Numbered from the stretch's first letter, positions 52,845 through 62,617 are shown. The stretch is 64,000 nucleotides of DNA from Microbacterium limosum (GCF_036324365.1 NZ_CP137080.1:1302001-1366000), one strand, 5' to 3'. Numbers and translations are program-made. The notes: generated from the sequence alone by a model not told the origin.

Positions 52845-54902
52845 GTGGGCGGCCGCGCCGTCGCTCGCGTGCTGCTGGACTCGCCGCTGCCGCAGCTGGA
52901 TCGCCTCTTCGATTACGCGATCCCCGATGCGATGGACGAGGAGATCGTCCCCGGCATCCGGGTCAGGGTTCCGCTGCGCACCGCCGGACGCATCGTCGAT
53001 GCGTACGTCGTGGAGCGGGGCGAGGCGGTCGACCCCGACCGGCCGCTGTCGGAGATCGATACCGTCGTGTCCTCGGTCCGAGTCCTTCCCCCGTCGCTGT
53101 ACGCGCTCGCCCGCCGGGTCGCCGACCGTGCCGCCGGATCAGCCTCCGACATCCTTCGACTGGTGATCCCGAAGCGCCAGGTGCGCGTCGAGAAGGCGTG
53201 GGTCGCCCGCCGGGATGCCGAGGCGCAGGCGGTGTCCGGCCCGCCCGCGGATGCCGAGGCCGCGGGCGACGCCGCACCCGTCACCGGATCGGCGTCCTCC
53301 GCGCCGGGCACCGAATGGGCCCGGGCCGTGCTCGAGACGTATCCCGCGCTGACCGCGGCGCTGGACGCCGACAAACGCGTCGCGCTCGACGCCCCCGCCA
53401 GGCCGGCGCGCACCCACGCCCAATCGGGGAGTGGCGCGTGGGCCGTGCTGCTCGCGGCCGCCGCGGCGCACACCCTCGCGGGGGGACGCAGCGCCGTCGT
53501 CGTCGTGCCCGACCACCGGGACCTCGACCAGATCGAGCGGGCGCTGGAGGGACTCGTTCCGCCGCAGGACCTGGTGCGGGACGACGCGGCCCGACCGGCC
53601 GCGGATCGCTACCGCGGGTATCTGAGGATCCTCGAGCGCCGGCCCGTCGTCGTGATCGGGAACCGCTCGAGCGTCTATTCGCCCGTGCACCGCCCGGGCC
53701 TCGTCGCGGTGTGGGACGACGGCGACCCCCTGCTCGACGAACCGCTCGCCCCCTACGTGCACGCCCGCGACGCGGCGCTCGTGCGCCAGGGCCTCGACGG
53801 GGGCGCGTTGCTGCTGGCGGGCCACACGCGCACGAGCGACGTCGAACGGCTCGTGCGGATCGGCTGGGTGGAGGAGGCCGCGCCGAAGCGCAAGTACGCC
53901 CCCCGCGTCATCCTGAGCGCGACGCGCGAGGGGGAGCGTCCCGGCGCCCGCATTCCCTCGGCGGCGTTCGCCGCGGCCCGAGAGGCCCTCGAGAGCGGGC
54001 CCGTGCTGGTGCAGGTGGCGAGGCCGGGCTACGCGCCGTCGCTGGTCTGCGGCGACTGCCGGCGACCCGCCCGGTGCGTCCACTGCGCCGGCCCGCTCCA
54101 CGCGCCGCGCAAGGACGCCCCACCCGTCTGCCGGTGGTGCGGGCGCACCGCGATGGCCTGGCGATGCGCATCCTGCGACGGCACGACACTGCGGCTCGCC
54201 TCCTCCGGCAGCACCCGCACGGCCGACGAGCTCGGTCGCGCATTCCCCGGTACCCGCGTCATCGTCGCGGACGGGACCCACCCCATCCGCTCCGTCGCGG
54301 CGGCGCCCGCGCTCGTCATCGCGACGCGCGGCGCGGAACCCGAGGCGGAGGGCGGGTATCGAGCCGTGCTCCTGCTGGACGGCGAGCGGATGCTGATGGC
54401 CGAGTCGCTGCGCATCGCCGAGGACTGTCTGCGCTGGTGGTCGAACGCCGCGGCCCTCGCAGCCCCCGGCGCGCCCGTTCACCTGGTCGGCGTCGCGGGG
54501 CGGATCGCCCGGGCGCTCGCGACGTGGACGCAGCCCGCCTTCGCCGCCGCGGAGCTCGAGGAGCGAGCGCCCCTGCGGATGCCGCCGACGGCGCGTGTCG
54601 CAGCGGTCGAGGGAGAGCCCACGGCTGTGGAGAAGGCCCTGTCGGACCTGCGTGCTCACGTCCCGCTCGCCGCCGACGCCATCCTCGGCCCCGTCGACGT
54701 GCCGCCGGGGGAGCGTGAGCGGGGAGCCCCGCCGAGGGCCCGTGCGATCGTGCGGTTCGACTACGCGCACGGCGCGGACGTCGCCCGCGCGCTGCGCGCG
54801 TCCGTCGTCGCCGCCTCCGTCCGGGGTCGACGTTCGCCGCGAGGCGCGGCACCCCGCAATACACTCAGAGTGCGGGTCGACGTGCCCGATCCCGAACTGT
54901 AG
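52845..54902 (+). CDS. priA: Primosomal protein N' (PriA-like), ATPase motifs degenerate
   Basis: A 685-residue PriA homologue. The N-terminal 3'-end-binding domain begins VARVLLDSPLPQLDRLFDYAIP; the zinc region keeps its cysteine pairs (CGDCRRPARCVHC, CRWCGRTAMAWRCASC). The helicase core lacks a Walker A: the expected GSGKT position reads GSGAWAVLLA, and no DEEH box is visible. This is the known actinobacterial form, thought to load the replisome without unwinding. GTG 52845 is two bases after the metK stop; the frame is open upstream. Confidence 0.9.
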   Translation: MGGRAVARVLLDSPLPQLDRLFDYAIPDAMDEEIVPGIRVRVPLRTAGRIVDAYVVERGEAVDPDRPLSEIDTVVSSVRVLPPSLYALARRVADRAAGSASDILRLVIPKRQVRVEKAWVARRDAEAQAVSGPPADAEAAGDAAPVTGSASSAPGTEWARAVLETYPALTAALDADKRVALDAPARPARTHAQSGSGAWAVLLAAAAAHTLAGGRSAVVVVPDHRDLDQIERALEGLVPPQDLVRDDAARPAADRYRGYLRILERRPVVVIGNRSSVYSPVHRPGLVAVWDDGDPLLDEPLAPYVHARDAALVRQGLDGGALLLAGHTRTSDVERLVRIGWVEEAAPKRKYAPRVILSATREGERPGARIPSAAFAAAREALESGPVLVQVARPGYAPSLVCGDCRRPARCVHCAGPLHAPRKDAPPVCRWCGRTAMAWRCASCDGTTLRLASSGSTRTADELGRAFPGTRVIVADGTHPIRSVAAAPALVIATRGAEPEAEGGYRAVLLLDGERMLMAESLRIAEDCLRWWSNAAALAAPGAPVHLVGVAGRIARALATWTQPAFAAAELEERAPLRMPPTARVAAVEGEPTAVEKALSDLRAHVPLAADAILGPVDVPPGERERGAPPRARAIVRFDYAHGADVARALRASVVAASVRGRRSPRGAAPRNTLRVRVDVPDPEL

Positions 54903-54912
54903 GAAAGGAACG

Positions 54913-55833
54913 ATGCGCATCGTCTTCGCGGGCACCCCCGCACCCGCCGTTCCCTCGCTGCGCGTCCTCGCGGCATCCGATCATGAGATCGCCGCCGTGG
55001 TGACGCGCCCCGACGCCCCTCTCGGCCGCAGGCGCACGCTCACCCCCTCGCCGATCGCCGTCGCAGCGGAGGAGCTGGGGCTGCCCGTCGTGCGGGCCGC
55101 CTCGCTCGATGCGGACGCGGGCCGGCGCATCACGGCGCTGCGGCCCGAGCTCGGCGTCATCGTCGCCTACGGCGGCCTCGTGCGCGAACCGCTGCTGAGC
55201 GCTCCCGAACACGGCTGGATCAACCTGCACTTCTCGCTCCTGCCGCGGTGGCGGGGGGCGGCTCCCGTGCAGCACTCCCTGATCGCCGGCGACTCCCTGA
55301 CGGGCGTCAGCGTCTTCCGGCTCGTCGCCGAGCTCGACGCCGGCGAGGTGCTCGGCATGCGCGAGTACGCGGTGGGTCCCCGGGCCGTCGCGGGAGACGT
55401 CCTGGAGGACCTGTCGGGCCTCGGGGCGGAGCTGTTGCGGGATGTCGTCGCCGACATCGCCGACGGACGCGCGCAGGCCGTGCCGCAGGAGGGCACCCCC
55501 ACCTACGCGCCGAAGCTGACGCTCGACGACGCGCGCGTGCGATGGGGCGAGGATGCCGCGGCCGTGCTGTCCCGCGTGCGGGGCACGACGCCCGAGCCGG
55601 GCGCGTTCACCACCGTCAACGGGCAGCGCCTGAAGATCCTGGGCGTGCGGGAGCACACTGCCGATGTGTCTCTGCCGCCGGGGGAGTTCGCCGCGGTCGG
55701 GCGCGAGGTGCTGGTGGGCACGGGCACGCACGCGATCGTGGTCGAGCAGGTCCAGCCCGCGGGCAAGGGCGCGATGTCGGCCGGCGACTGGTGGCGGGGC
55801 CTGCGGTTGCCCGTCCTGCGGGCCGACTCGTGA
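54913..55833 (+). CDS. fmt: Methionyl-tRNA formyltransferase
   Basis: A 306-residue enzyme formylating initiator Met-tRNA. MRIVFAGTPAPAVPSLRVL at the start, the catalytic Asn/His pair in WINLHFSLLPRWRGAAPVQ and the following ELDAGEVL aspartate are present; the C-terminal OB-like tRNA-binding domain follows. ATG 54913 is preceded by GGAAAGGAA. Overlaps rsmB by four bases, the usual fmt-rsmB pairing. Confidence 0.96.
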   Translation: MRIVFAGTPAPAVPSLRVLAASDHEIAAVVTRPDAPLGRRRTLTPSPIAVAAEELGLPVVRAASLDADAGRRITALRPELGVIVAYGGLVREPLLSAPEHGWINLHFSLLPRWRGAAPVQHSLIAGDSLTGVSVFRLVAELDAGEVLGMREYAVGPRAVAGDVLEDLSGLGAELLRDVVADIADGRAQAVPQEGTPTYAPKLTLDDARVRWGEDAAAVLSRVRGTTPEPGAFTTVNGQRLKILGVREHTADVSLPPGEFAAVGREVLVGTGTHAIVVEQVQPAGKGAMSAGDWWRGLRLPVLRADS

Positions 55834-57200
55834 AGGTCCAGCCCTCCCGCCGGGTCGCCTTCGACGTCATCCGTGCCGTGTCGGAGTCCGACGCGTACGC
55901 CAACCTCCTGCTGCCGGCGGCGATCTCCCGCGCCGCGCTGAACACCGCCGATGCGGCCCTCGCGACGGAGCTGACCTACGGGACCCTGCGTCGATGCGGG
56001 TACTACGACGCGGTCATCGAGGTGGCGGCCTCCCGTTCCGTGGAGCGCATCGACCCGCCCGTGCTCGACGCGTTGCGGCTGAGCGCGCACCAGATCCTCT
56101 CGACGAGGGTCGCGTCGCACGCCGCCGTGAACGAGGGCGTCGAGCTCGTCCGCGCGCACGCCGGTCGTGCCGCGACGGGGTTCGCCAACGGCGTGCTGCG
56201 GGCGATCTCCCGGGAGGACCCCGGCACATGGCGGGCCCGGGTGCTGGAGAGGGCCCGCAACAACGCCGAACGACTCGGGCTCGACCACGCGCATCCCGCG
56301 TGGATCGTGCGGGCCCTCCACCGGGCGCTTGCCGCGGAGGGGCGTGAAGGCGAGCTGGAAGCGCTCCTCGCCGCCGACAACGTCTCGCCGACGGTGACGA
56401 TGGCGGCTCTGCCGGGGCTTGCGGAACCGCCCGAGCGGGCTCGGCGCACCGCGGCCTCTCCCGTCGGTTTCCGCGTCGGCGGCGGCGACCCCGAGCCGCT
56501 GATGACCGCGTCGAACGGCCTCCTCCGCGTGCAGGACGAGGGCTCGCAGCTGGCCGCCCTGGCGCTCTCGCGTGCGATGCCCGTGCGCGCGGGCGAGCGG
56601 TGGCTGGATCTGTGCGCGGGACCGGGCGGCAAGACGGCGCTGCTCGGCGCCGAGGCGCTGGCCGGCGGGGCGAGCCTCGAGGCGAACGAACCGGTCCCCG
56701 CCCGGGCGGGCCTCGTGCGCCGCGCGGTGGCGGGGCTGCCGACCGAGGTGCCGGTGTCGGAGGAGGACGGACGGGACCGCGCCGCCGCGGCGGCGGGGCT
56801 GTACGACCGCGTGCTCGTGGACGCCCCCTGCACGGGGCTCGGGGCGCTGCGCCGGCGTCCCGAGGCGCGCTGGCGCAAACAGCCCGCCGATGTCGCGGAG
56901 CTCTCCGCGCTGCAGGAGGAGCTCTTCGACGCGGGCGTGCGGGCGCTGGCGCCCGGCGGCATCCTCGCCTACGTCACGTGCTCTCCGCACCTCGCCGAGA
57001 CGACCGCGATCGTCACGGAGGGGGCGCGCAGGGCGAGCGGCGCCATCGAGGCGCTCGACACCCGAGGCATCCTCGGCGGCATCTCGCGCGTGCCCCTCGA
57101 CCTGGGGGACGCCCCCGCGGGTCCCGGTCCGGCGCAGCTGTGGCCGCACCGTCACGGGACCGACGCGATGTTCATCGCCCTCTTCCGGCGCGTGGCATAG
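55830..57200 (+). CDS. rsmB: 16S rRNA m5C967 methyltransferase RsmB
   Basis: A 456-residue RNA methyltransferase with an N-terminal NusB-like RNA-binding domain (SRRVAFDVIRAVSESDAYAN) and a SAM-dependent C-terminal domain. The SAM loop is LDLCAGPGGKTALL, and two cysteines act in m5C transfer: VDAPCTGLG and AYVTCSPHL. GTG 55830 chosen because it overlaps the fmt stop and gives the full NusB domain. The end is 21 bases from the convergent glsA. Confidence 0.95.
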   Translation: MKVQPSRRVAFDVIRAVSESDAYANLLLPAAISRAALNTADAALATELTYGTLRRCGYYDAVIEVAASRSVERIDPPVLDALRLSAHQILSTRVASHAAVNEGVELVRAHAGRAATGFANGVLRAISREDPGTWRARVLERARNNAERLGLDHAHPAWIVRALHRALAAEGREGELEALLAADNVSPTVTMAALPGLAEPPERARRTAASPVGFRVGGGDPEPLMTASNGLLRVQDEGSQLAALALSRAMPVRAGERWLDLCAGPGGKTALLGAEALAGGASLEANEPVPARAGLVRRAVAGLPTEVPVSEEDGRDRAAAAAGLYDRVLVDAPCTGLGALRRRPEARWRKQPADVAELSALQEELFDAGVRALAPGGILAYVTCSPHLAETTAIVTEGARRASGAIEALDTRGILGGISRVPLDLGDAPAGPGPAQLWPHRHGTDAMFIALFRRVA

Positions 57201-57221
57201 TCCTCGAACCGGGAACCGGGG

Positions 57222-58388
57222 TCAGTCGATCAGCCGCAGCCGGTCGCCGTCCTGCGCCAGCTGCACGCGCAGCACCTCGAGTGCGGCGGGATGCGCTCGC
57301 CCCAGGGCCCGTGCGTCGATGCGGAGATGCTCCGCCGATCCCTCCGTGAGATCGCGCAGCACGGCGAGCACGCGCTCGGAACCGCTGAAGGCCAGCTCGC
57401 CGCCGAGGTGCACCAGGATGCCCTCGTGGTCGCGTTCGACACGGATGCCGGGGTCGGCGATGCTCTCATGGGGTTCGAACACGTGCATGCCGAACTCGTG
57501 CGAGAGGCGCTCGAGGATGCGGATGCCGCGCACGCTGTTCCCATGGGGATCCAGGCGCGGACTGAAGCTCGCGACGCCGAACTGCGAGGGCGCGACGGCG
57601 AGAAGGTCTCCGCTGACCCCGCTCTTGGCCGGCATCCCCACCCGGAGGAGCCACTCGCCCGAGAAGTCGTACATCCCGCAGCTGGCCATGACGGACACGA
57701 CATCCCGCGCGACCGCCTCGCGCACGACCCGTTCCCCGGTGACGGGGTTGACGCCGCCGAACGCGAGGGTTCCCGCCATGACGGCGAGGTCGTGCACGGT
57801 GACGCGCACCGAGCACTGGCGGAAATAGGCCTCCACGACGGTGTCCACGTCGCCGTCGATCACATTGTGCGAGCGCAGCAGATGGGCCAGCGCCCGATTG
57901 CGATGCCCGGTGTTGGATTCGCCGCGGTACACCTCCTCGTCGATGTCCAGCGGGCGCCCCGCGAAGCGGGAGAGCACCTCGAGCACCTGCGCGGACCGGG
58001 CTGCGGCGTCGCCCTCGGCCACGAGCGACGAGGTGGCGATCGCACCCGCGTTGACCATGGGGTTCGCGGGGCGACCCGTGCCCCGCTCGAGGCTGATCGC
58101 GTTGAAGGGCTCGCCGCTGGGCTCGACGCCGACGTGGCGCAGCACCTCGTCGCGCCCGAGACGCTCGAGCGCCACCGCAAGCACGAAGGGCTTCGAGACG
58201 GATTGGATCGTGAAGAGATGCTCGGAGTCGCCGACGGCCGTGACACGGCCGCGCGGTCCGACGACGGCGAACGCGAGCCGATCGGGCTCTGCGGCAGCCA
58301 GCGCGGGGATGTAGTCGGCGACGGCGCCGTCATCGTCAGGGCGCACCTCGGCGAGGACGGACTCGAGCATGGAGCGGATGGGATCCAC
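57222..58388 (-). CDS. glsA: Glutaminase with C-terminal STAS-like domain
   Basis: A 388-residue protein on the minus strand. Residues about 1-300 are a beta-lactamase-fold glutaminase converting glutamine to glutamate and ammonia: catalytic Ser and Lys in TIQSVSKPFVLAVAL, RPANPMVNAGAIATSSL, and SNTGHRNRALAHLL. Residues about 305-388 look like a STAS fold (ILVHLGGELAFSGSERVLAVL, then LRIDARALGRAHPAALEVL), which the short GlsA lacks. GTG 58388 is preferred over the longer upstream frame, which would run through the rpe promoter; an ATG six codons downstream is possible. Divergent from rpe across 34 bases. Confidence 0.9.
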   Translation of the reverse strand: MDPIRSMLESVLAEVRPDDDGAVADYIPALAAAEPDRLAFAVVGPRGRVTAVGDSEHLFTIQSVSKPFVLAVALERLGRDEVLRHVGVEPSGEPFNAISLERGTGRPANPMVNAGAIATSSLVAEGDAAARSAQVLEVLSRFAGRPLDIDEEVYRGESNTGHRNRALAHLLRSHNVIDGDVDTVVEAYFRQCSVRVTVHDLAVMAGTLAFGGVNPVTGERVVREAVARDVVSVMASCGMYDFSGEWLLRVGMPAKSGVSGDLLAVAPSQFGVASFSPRLDPHGNSVRGIRILERLSHEFGMHVFEPHESIADPGIRVERDHEGILVHLGGELAFSGSERVLAVLRDLTEGSAEHLRIDARALGRAHPAALEVLRVQLAQDGDRLRLID

Positions 58389-58410
58389 GGAGCCGACCCT
58401 ATCGGCTCGC

Positions 58411-58416
58411 GATAAT
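58411..58416 (+). promoter_or_regulatory. -10 element, leaderless layout (rpe)
   Basis: GATAAT ends six bases before GTG 58423. It occupies the 34-base gap shared with divergent glsA, so there is no room for a conventional leader. Confidence 0.55.
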
Positions 58417-58422
58417 GGGGGA

Positions 58423-59109
58423 GTGCGCCCTCTCCACGATCTTCCCGCCGCCCCCCGAGTCAACCCCAGCATCCTCGCCGCTGACTTCGTCAACATGCAG
58501 GCCGAGCTCGCGCGCATCGCGGGGGCCGACTTCGTCCACGTCGACGTCATGGACAATCACTTCGTCCCGAACCTCACGTTCGGGCCGCAGATGGTCGGCC
58601 GCATCCAGGAGACCAGCCCGGTGCCCCTCGACGTCCACCTCATGATCGACGCACCCGAGCGGTGGGCGCCGGAGTACGCCGAGCTCGGCGCCGCGTCGGT
58701 GACCTTCCACCTCGAGGCCGCGGCGGATCCGGTGGCACTGGCGCGCCGCCTGCGGGAGATCGGGGCGCGCGCCGGCGTCGCGGTCAAACCCGCGACGCCG
58801 CTCGAGAACCTCTACGACGTGCTCGACGAGTTCGATCAGATCCTCGTCATGACGGTCGAACCCGGGTTCGGGGGGCAGTCGTTCATGCCCGAGACGATGC
58901 CCAAGCTCGCCCGGCTCGCCGACGAGGCCCGCCGGCGCGGTTCGTCGGTGTGGCTCCAGGTCGACGGCGGGATCTCGGCCTCGACGATCGAGATCGCGGC
59001 CGAAGCGGGGGCCGACACGTTCGTCGCCGGATCCGCCGTCTTCGGCGCCGCCGACCCGGACCGCGCGATCAGCGAGCTGCGCCGCTCGGCCGCACGGCAC
59101 GCGCACTGA
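58423..59109 (+). CDS. rpe: Ribulose-phosphate 3-epimerase
   Basis: A 228-residue TIM-barrel epimerase of the pentose phosphate pathway. VNPSILAADFVNMQAEL, HVDVMDNHFVPNLTFG (metal His/Asp), LMIDAPERW, MTVEPGFGGQSF and QVDGGISAST are canonical. The frame is open upstream (a longer start at 58369 would overlap glsA), but GTG 58423 gives the standard N-terminus and sits at the leaderless spacing. Confidence 0.96.
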   Translation: MRPLHDLPAAPRVNPSILAADFVNMQAELARIAGADFVHVDVMDNHFVPNLTFGPQMVGRIQETSPVPLDVHLMIDAPERWAPEYAELGAASVTFHLEAAADPVALARRLREIGARAGVAVKPATPLENLYDVLDEFDQILVMTVEPGFGGQSFMPETMPKLARLADEARRRGSSVWLQVDGGISASTIEIAAEAGADTFVAGSAVFGAADPDRAISELRRSAARHAH

Positions 59110-59113
59110 TCGC

Positions 59114-59119
59114 TACCCT
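59114..59119 (+). promoter_or_regulatory. -10 element, leaderless layout (membrane protein)
   Basis: TACCCT ends six bases before ATG 59126; only 16 bases separate the gene from rpe, yet it seems to carry its own promoter. Confidence 0.5.
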
Positions 59120-59125
59120 CGAGCC

Positions 59126-59677
59126 ATGACCGAGAGCCCTGATCCCGCGCCCCCCGCCCGCGCCGCGCGGATCGCCGCCGCCGCGAAGCGCCCCGCCCGC
59201 GGGCTCGTCGACGCCTACAGCGGCGAGCACGGCGTGTACGGAGTCGTGCTCGTGACGGCGCTCATCGCCGTCGCCGCCGACGAGGAGACCGACCTCGATG
59301 TCATCGCCTTCGTCGTCGGCACCACGGTCGTGTTCTGGCTGGCGCATCTCTACGCCGCCGCGGTGGCGAGCCGTTCGCCCCGGCACGGTCGGGGGGAGAG
59401 CCTCGGAGCAGCTCTCCGGCACGGGGCGAAGCACTCCTCCGGGATGCTCCTGGCGATGCTCATCCCCTCGCTGCTGCTCGGTCTCGGGGCGGCGGGGATC
59501 CTCGACGAGGACACCGCATACCTGATCGCTCTCGCCAGCGGGGTCGTGCTGCTGGCGCTGATCGGCTACGCCAATGCAGCCCGGAACGGATCGCGGTGGC
59601 CGTGGCGGCTGCTCGGCATCCTCGCCACGACGAGCCTGGGGCTGGTGGTCATCGCGCTGAGCGTGCTCGCGCACTAG
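59126..59677 (+). CDS. Predicted four-helix membrane protein
   Basis: A 183-residue protein of unknown function. After a Pro/Ala-rich cytoplasmic start come four hydrophobic segments, about residues 38-53 ([16 protein letters not shown]), 59-82 ([18 protein letters not shown]), 106-130 ([18 protein letters not shown]) and 134-180 (two closely packed, [16 protein letters not shown] and [17 protein letters not shown]). No charged catalytic motif is evident. It lies between rpe and the his genes with its own predicted promoter. Confidence 0.82.
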   Translation: MTESPDPAPPARAARIAAAAKRPARGLVDAYSGEHGVYGVVLVTALIAVAADEETDLDVIAFVVGTTVVFWLAHLYAAAVASRSPRHGRGESLGAALRHGAKHSSGMLLAMLIPSLLLGLGAAGILDEDTAYLIALASGVVLLALIGYANAARNGSRWPWRLLGILATTSLGLVVIALSVLAH

Positions 59678-59703
59678 GGCGCGGATGCGCCGCTGCGAGC
59701 CGG

Positions 59704-59709
59704 TACCCT
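59704..59709 (+). promoter_or_regulatory. -10 element, leaderless layout (hisE)
   Basis: TACCCT is followed by GGCTGG and GTG 59716. It is identical in hexamer to the element at 59114-59119 and in spacing to six others in the window. It would drive hisE and possibly the his-trp genes. Confidence 0.5.
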
Positions 59710-59715
59710 GGCTGG

Positions 59716-59979
59716 GTGAAGACTTTCGACGAGCTGTTCGCCGAACTCGCGGACAAGGCCTCCGAGCGGCCCGCGGGATCGGGAACGGTCGCGGCGCTCG
59801 ACGCCGGCGTGCACGCGATCGGCAAGAAGATCGTCGAGGAAGCCGCCGAGGTGTGGATGGCCGCGGAGTACGAGTCGCAGGAGGAGGCGGCGGAGGAGAT
59901 CTCCCAGCTGCTCTACCACCTGCAGGTTCTCATGCTCGCCAAGGGGCTGACCCCGGCCGACGTCTACCGACATCTCTGA
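59716..59979 (+). CDS. hisE: Phosphoribosyl-ATP pyrophosphatase
   Basis: An 87-residue all-alpha NTP pyrophosphohydrolase, second step of histidine synthesis. The metal-binding [17 protein letters not shown] and [18 protein letters not shown] helices are diagnostic. GTG 59716 is the start that gives the usual [14 protein letters not shown] beginning; the frame is open upstream. hisG follows after 45 bases. In this lineage hisE is separate from hisI, which lies downstream. Confidence 0.95.
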   Translation: MKTFDELFAELADKASERPAGSGTVAALDAGVHAIGKKIVEEAAEVWMAAEYESQEEAAEEISQLLYHLQVLMLAKGLTPADVYRHL

Positions 59980-60024
59980 CCGATCCCCGGTCCGACAGCC
60001 CCGATCCGAAAGCCCCGCACCCCC

Positions 60025-60864
60025 ATGCTGCGTATTGCCGTGCCCAACAAGGGCTCGCTCGCCGACACCGCCGCCGACATGCTGCGCGAGGCCGGTTACA
60101 CCGGTCGCCGTGACAGCAAGGACCTGCACGTCATCGACCCCCAGAACGACGTCGAGTTCTTCTATCTGCGCCCGCGCGACATCGCCACGTACGTCGGCTC
60201 CGGAGCCCTCGACGTCGGCATCACGGGACGCGACCTGCTGCGCGACGTGCGCGGGCGCGCCCGCGAGATCGAGGCGCTCGGATTCGGCGACTCCACTTTC
60301 CGCTTCGCCGGGCCTCCCGGACGCTTCACCCAGCTGTCCGATCTCGAGGGCCTGCGGGTCGCCTCGGCGTACCCGGGCCTCGTGGACGGGTTCCTCGACG
60401 ACCACGGCGTGGCCGTGGACCTCGTCCCGCTCGACGGCGCGGTGGAGTCCGCGGTGCGCCTCGGCGTCGCGGATGCCGTGGCCGATGTCGTCTCGACCGG
60501 CACGACGCTGCGGCAGGCGGGCCTGGAGATCTTCGGTCCCGTCATCCTCGAGTCCGAGGCCGTCGTCATCCAGGGACCGCACGAGGCCGCGGGGACAGAG
60601 ACGCTGCTGCGCCGCCTTCGCGGCGTGATGGTCGCACGCCGGTACGTGCTCGTCGACTACGACCTGCCCGCGGCGCTCGTCGACCGTGCGGTCGCGGTGG
60701 CCCCGGGCATCGAGTCGCCGACGATCTCCCCGCTGCGCGACCCGGAGTGGGTGGCGGTGCGGGTGATGGTCCCGCGCAAGGGCGTGAACGGCGTGATGGA
60801 CGAGCTCTACGCGATCGGCGCGCGCGCGATTCTGGTCACCGCGATCCACGCTGCGAGGCTGTGA
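60025..60864 (+). CDS. hisG: ATP phosphoribosyltransferase, long form
   Basis: A 279-residue enzyme for the first and controlled step of histidine synthesis. It is the long form: catalytic part ([50 protein letters not shown] for PRPP) plus a C-terminal regulatory ACT-like domain that senses histidine ([20 protein letters not shown]). hisZ is therefore not needed. Seven bases separate it from hisF. Confidence 0.97.
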   Translation: MLRIAVPNKGSLADTAADMLREAGYTGRRDSKDLHVIDPQNDVEFFYLRPRDIATYVGSGALDVGITGRDLLRDVRGRAREIEALGFGDSTFRFAGPPGRFTQLSDLEGLRVASAYPGLVDGFLDDHGVAVDLVPLDGAVESAVRLGVADAVADVVSTGTTLRQAGLEIFGPVILESEAVVIQGPHEAAGTETLLRRLRGVMVARRYVLVDYDLPAALVDRAVAVAPGIESPTISPLRDPEWVAVRVMVPRKGVNGVMDELYAIGARAILVTAIHAARL

Positions 60865-60871
60865 GCCCGCG

Positions 60872-61636
60872 ATGAGCCTGGTGTGCCGCGTCATCCCGTG
60901 TCTCGACGTCAATGCCGGGCGCGTGGTCAAGGGCGTGAACTTCGAGAACCTCCGCGACATGGGCGATCCGGTCGAGCTCGCGAAGCTGTACTACGAGCAG
61001 GGCGCCGACGAGATCACGTTCCTGGACGTCACGGCGACGGTCGATGCGCGCGCCACGACGTACGAGGTGGTGACCCGCACCGCCGAGCAGGTCTTCATCC
61101 CGCTCACCGTCGGGGGAGGGGTGCGCAGCACGGCGGACGTCTCCCGCCTGCTGGCGTGCGGAGCCGACAAGATCGGGGTGAACTCCGCCGCCATCGCCCG
61201 GCCCGCGCTGCTCGACGAGATCGCCGACCGGTTCGGCGCGCAGGTGCTCGTGCTCTCGCTCGATGTGAAGAGGTCGGCGCTGACGGACTCGGGCTTCGTC
61301 GTGACCACCCACGGCGGCCGCACCGAGACGACCCTCGACGCCCTCGAGTGGGCGCGGGAGGCGACCGAGCGCGGCGCGGGCGAGCTGCTGGTCAACTCGA
61401 TCGACGCCGACGGCACGAAGGAGGGCTTCGACCTCGAGCTCGTCCGTCTCATGCGCGAGGTCTCGAGCGTGCCCGTCATCGCGTCGGGGGGCGCCGGCGC
61501 CGCGTCGCACTTCGCGCCCGCCATCCGAGCGGGAGCGGACGCCGTGCTCGCGGCGAGCGTGTTCCACTCCGGTCAGCTGACCGTGGGCGACGTGAAGAAC
61601 GCCATGACCGCCGAGGGGATCGAGGTGCGCGCATGA
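60872..61636 (+). CDS. hisF: Imidazole glycerol phosphate synthase subunit HisF
   Basis: A 254-residue TIM-barrel cyclase. [19 protein letters not shown] carries the first catalytic Asp, [11 protein letters not shown] and [16 protein letters not shown] carry the second, and [12 protein letters not shown] the phosphate loop. HisH, the glutaminase partner, is not adjacent and must be elsewhere. ATGA overlap with hisI. Confidence 0.97.
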   Translation: MSLVCRVIPCLDVNAGRVVKGVNFENLRDMGDPVELAKLYYEQGADEITFLDVTATVDARATTYEVVTRTAEQVFIPLTVGGGVRSTADVSRLLACGADKIGVNSAAIARPALLDEIADRFGAQVLVLSLDVKRSALTDSGFVVTTHGGRTETTLDALEWAREATERGAGELLVNSIDADGTKEGFDLELVRLMREVSSVPVIASGGAGAASHFAPAIRAGADAVLAASVFHSGQLTVGDVKNAMTAEGIEVRA

Positions 61637-62007
61637 GCGCTGCGGAGTCCACGAGCGAGATCGAGGAGAAGATCGGCCGCGTCGTCTTCACCGCCGACGG
61701 TCTCGCCCCCGCCATCATCCAGCAGCACGACACCGGCGAGGTGCTCATGCTGGCGTGGATGGATGCCGAGGCCCTGCGCCGTACGCTGACGACCGGCCGG
61801 GTCACCTACTGGTCCCGCTCGCGACAGGAGTACTGGCGCAAGGGCGACACCTCGGGCAACATCCAGCTCGTGCGAGGCGCGCGGCTCGACTGCGACGGCG
61901 ACGCCCTCCTGATCAGCGTCGAGCAGATCGGGCCCGCCTGCCACACGGGAACCCGCACGTGCTTCGACGCCGACGACCTCGACCCCGTGCAGGCGGCGCC
62001 CGCGTGA
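61633..62007 (+). CDS. hisI: Phosphoribosyl-AMP cyclohydrolase
   Basis: A 124-residue zinc enzyme, third step of histidine synthesis. [37 protein letters not shown], the metal aspartates in [13 protein letters not shown] and the zinc cysteines in [12 protein letters not shown] are all intact. The stop overlaps the start of the following membrane gene by four bases; trpE, expected here in relatives, is absent. Confidence 0.96.
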   Translation: MSAAESTSEIEEKIGRVVFTADGLAPAIIQQHDTGEVLMLAWMDAEALRRTLTTGRVTYWSRSRQEYWRKGDTSGNIQLVRGARLDCDGDALLISVEQIGPACHTGTRTCFDADDLDPVQAAPA

Positions 62008-62588
62008 GGCGCGCGCGCCTGCTCGCCGTCCTCGTCACGCTCGGGGCGGGTGCCCTGCTGCTGGTCTCGTCAACGCAGACGTGGTTCGCCGTGGTGCTCC
62101 GGGACTCGCCCGATCAGGCGCTCGAGGTGGCCGGCTCGTCCGCCGTCCCCGTGCTCGCCCCGCTGGCGCTGGCCACCCTCGCGGTTGGGGCGGCGGCGTC
62201 GCTGGCCGGCCGCGTGCTGGGCACGATCTTCGGCGCGATCGACATCGCCATCGCCGCGGCCGTCACCGCGCTGGTGCTGCCCCCCGTGCTCGGCTCGTGG
62301 CAGGCGGCGATCTCGGCGACGGTGACGGAGGCGACCGGCATCGCCGGGGCGGAGGGGATCGCGGGGCTCGTCTCGTCGGTGACCCCCACGGCGTGGCCGT
62401 GGCTCTCCCTCGTCTTCGCGGCGGTGCTCGCGGGGGCGGGTGTTCTCGCGCTCGTGTCGGCACGGGCGTGGACCTCGTCCGGGCGGCGCTATCGCACGGA
62501 TGCCGCCGCCGCCCCGCACTCGGCGGGGCCGCTGGATGCGGTCGACTCGTGGGACGAGCTCAGCCACGGCGAGGATCCCACCCGCTGA
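62004..62588 (+). CDS. Trp-region conserved membrane protein (TIGR02234-like)
   Basis: A 194-residue protein with four predicted helices: [55 protein letters not shown] and [19 protein letters not shown]. Its opening (TQTWFAV) and position in front of a HGxxPAAW protein and trpC match the conserved membrane protein of actinobacterial trp operons. Function unknown; a role in tryptophan transport or sensing has been guessed. GTG 62004 overlaps the hisI stop. Confidence 0.87.
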   Translation: MRRARLLAVLVTLGAGALLLVSSTQTWFAVVLRDSPDQALEVAGSSAVPVLAPLALATLAVGAAASLAGRVLGTIFGAIDIAIAAAVTALVLPPVLGSWQAAISATVTEATGIAGAEGIAGLVSSVTPTAWPWLSLVFAAVLAGAGVLALVSARAWTSSGRRYRTDAAAAPHSAGPLDAVDSWDELSHGEDPTR

Positions 62589-62617
62589 CCGTTTCCGCCT
62601 GCCCCGGGGGCGCCCGG

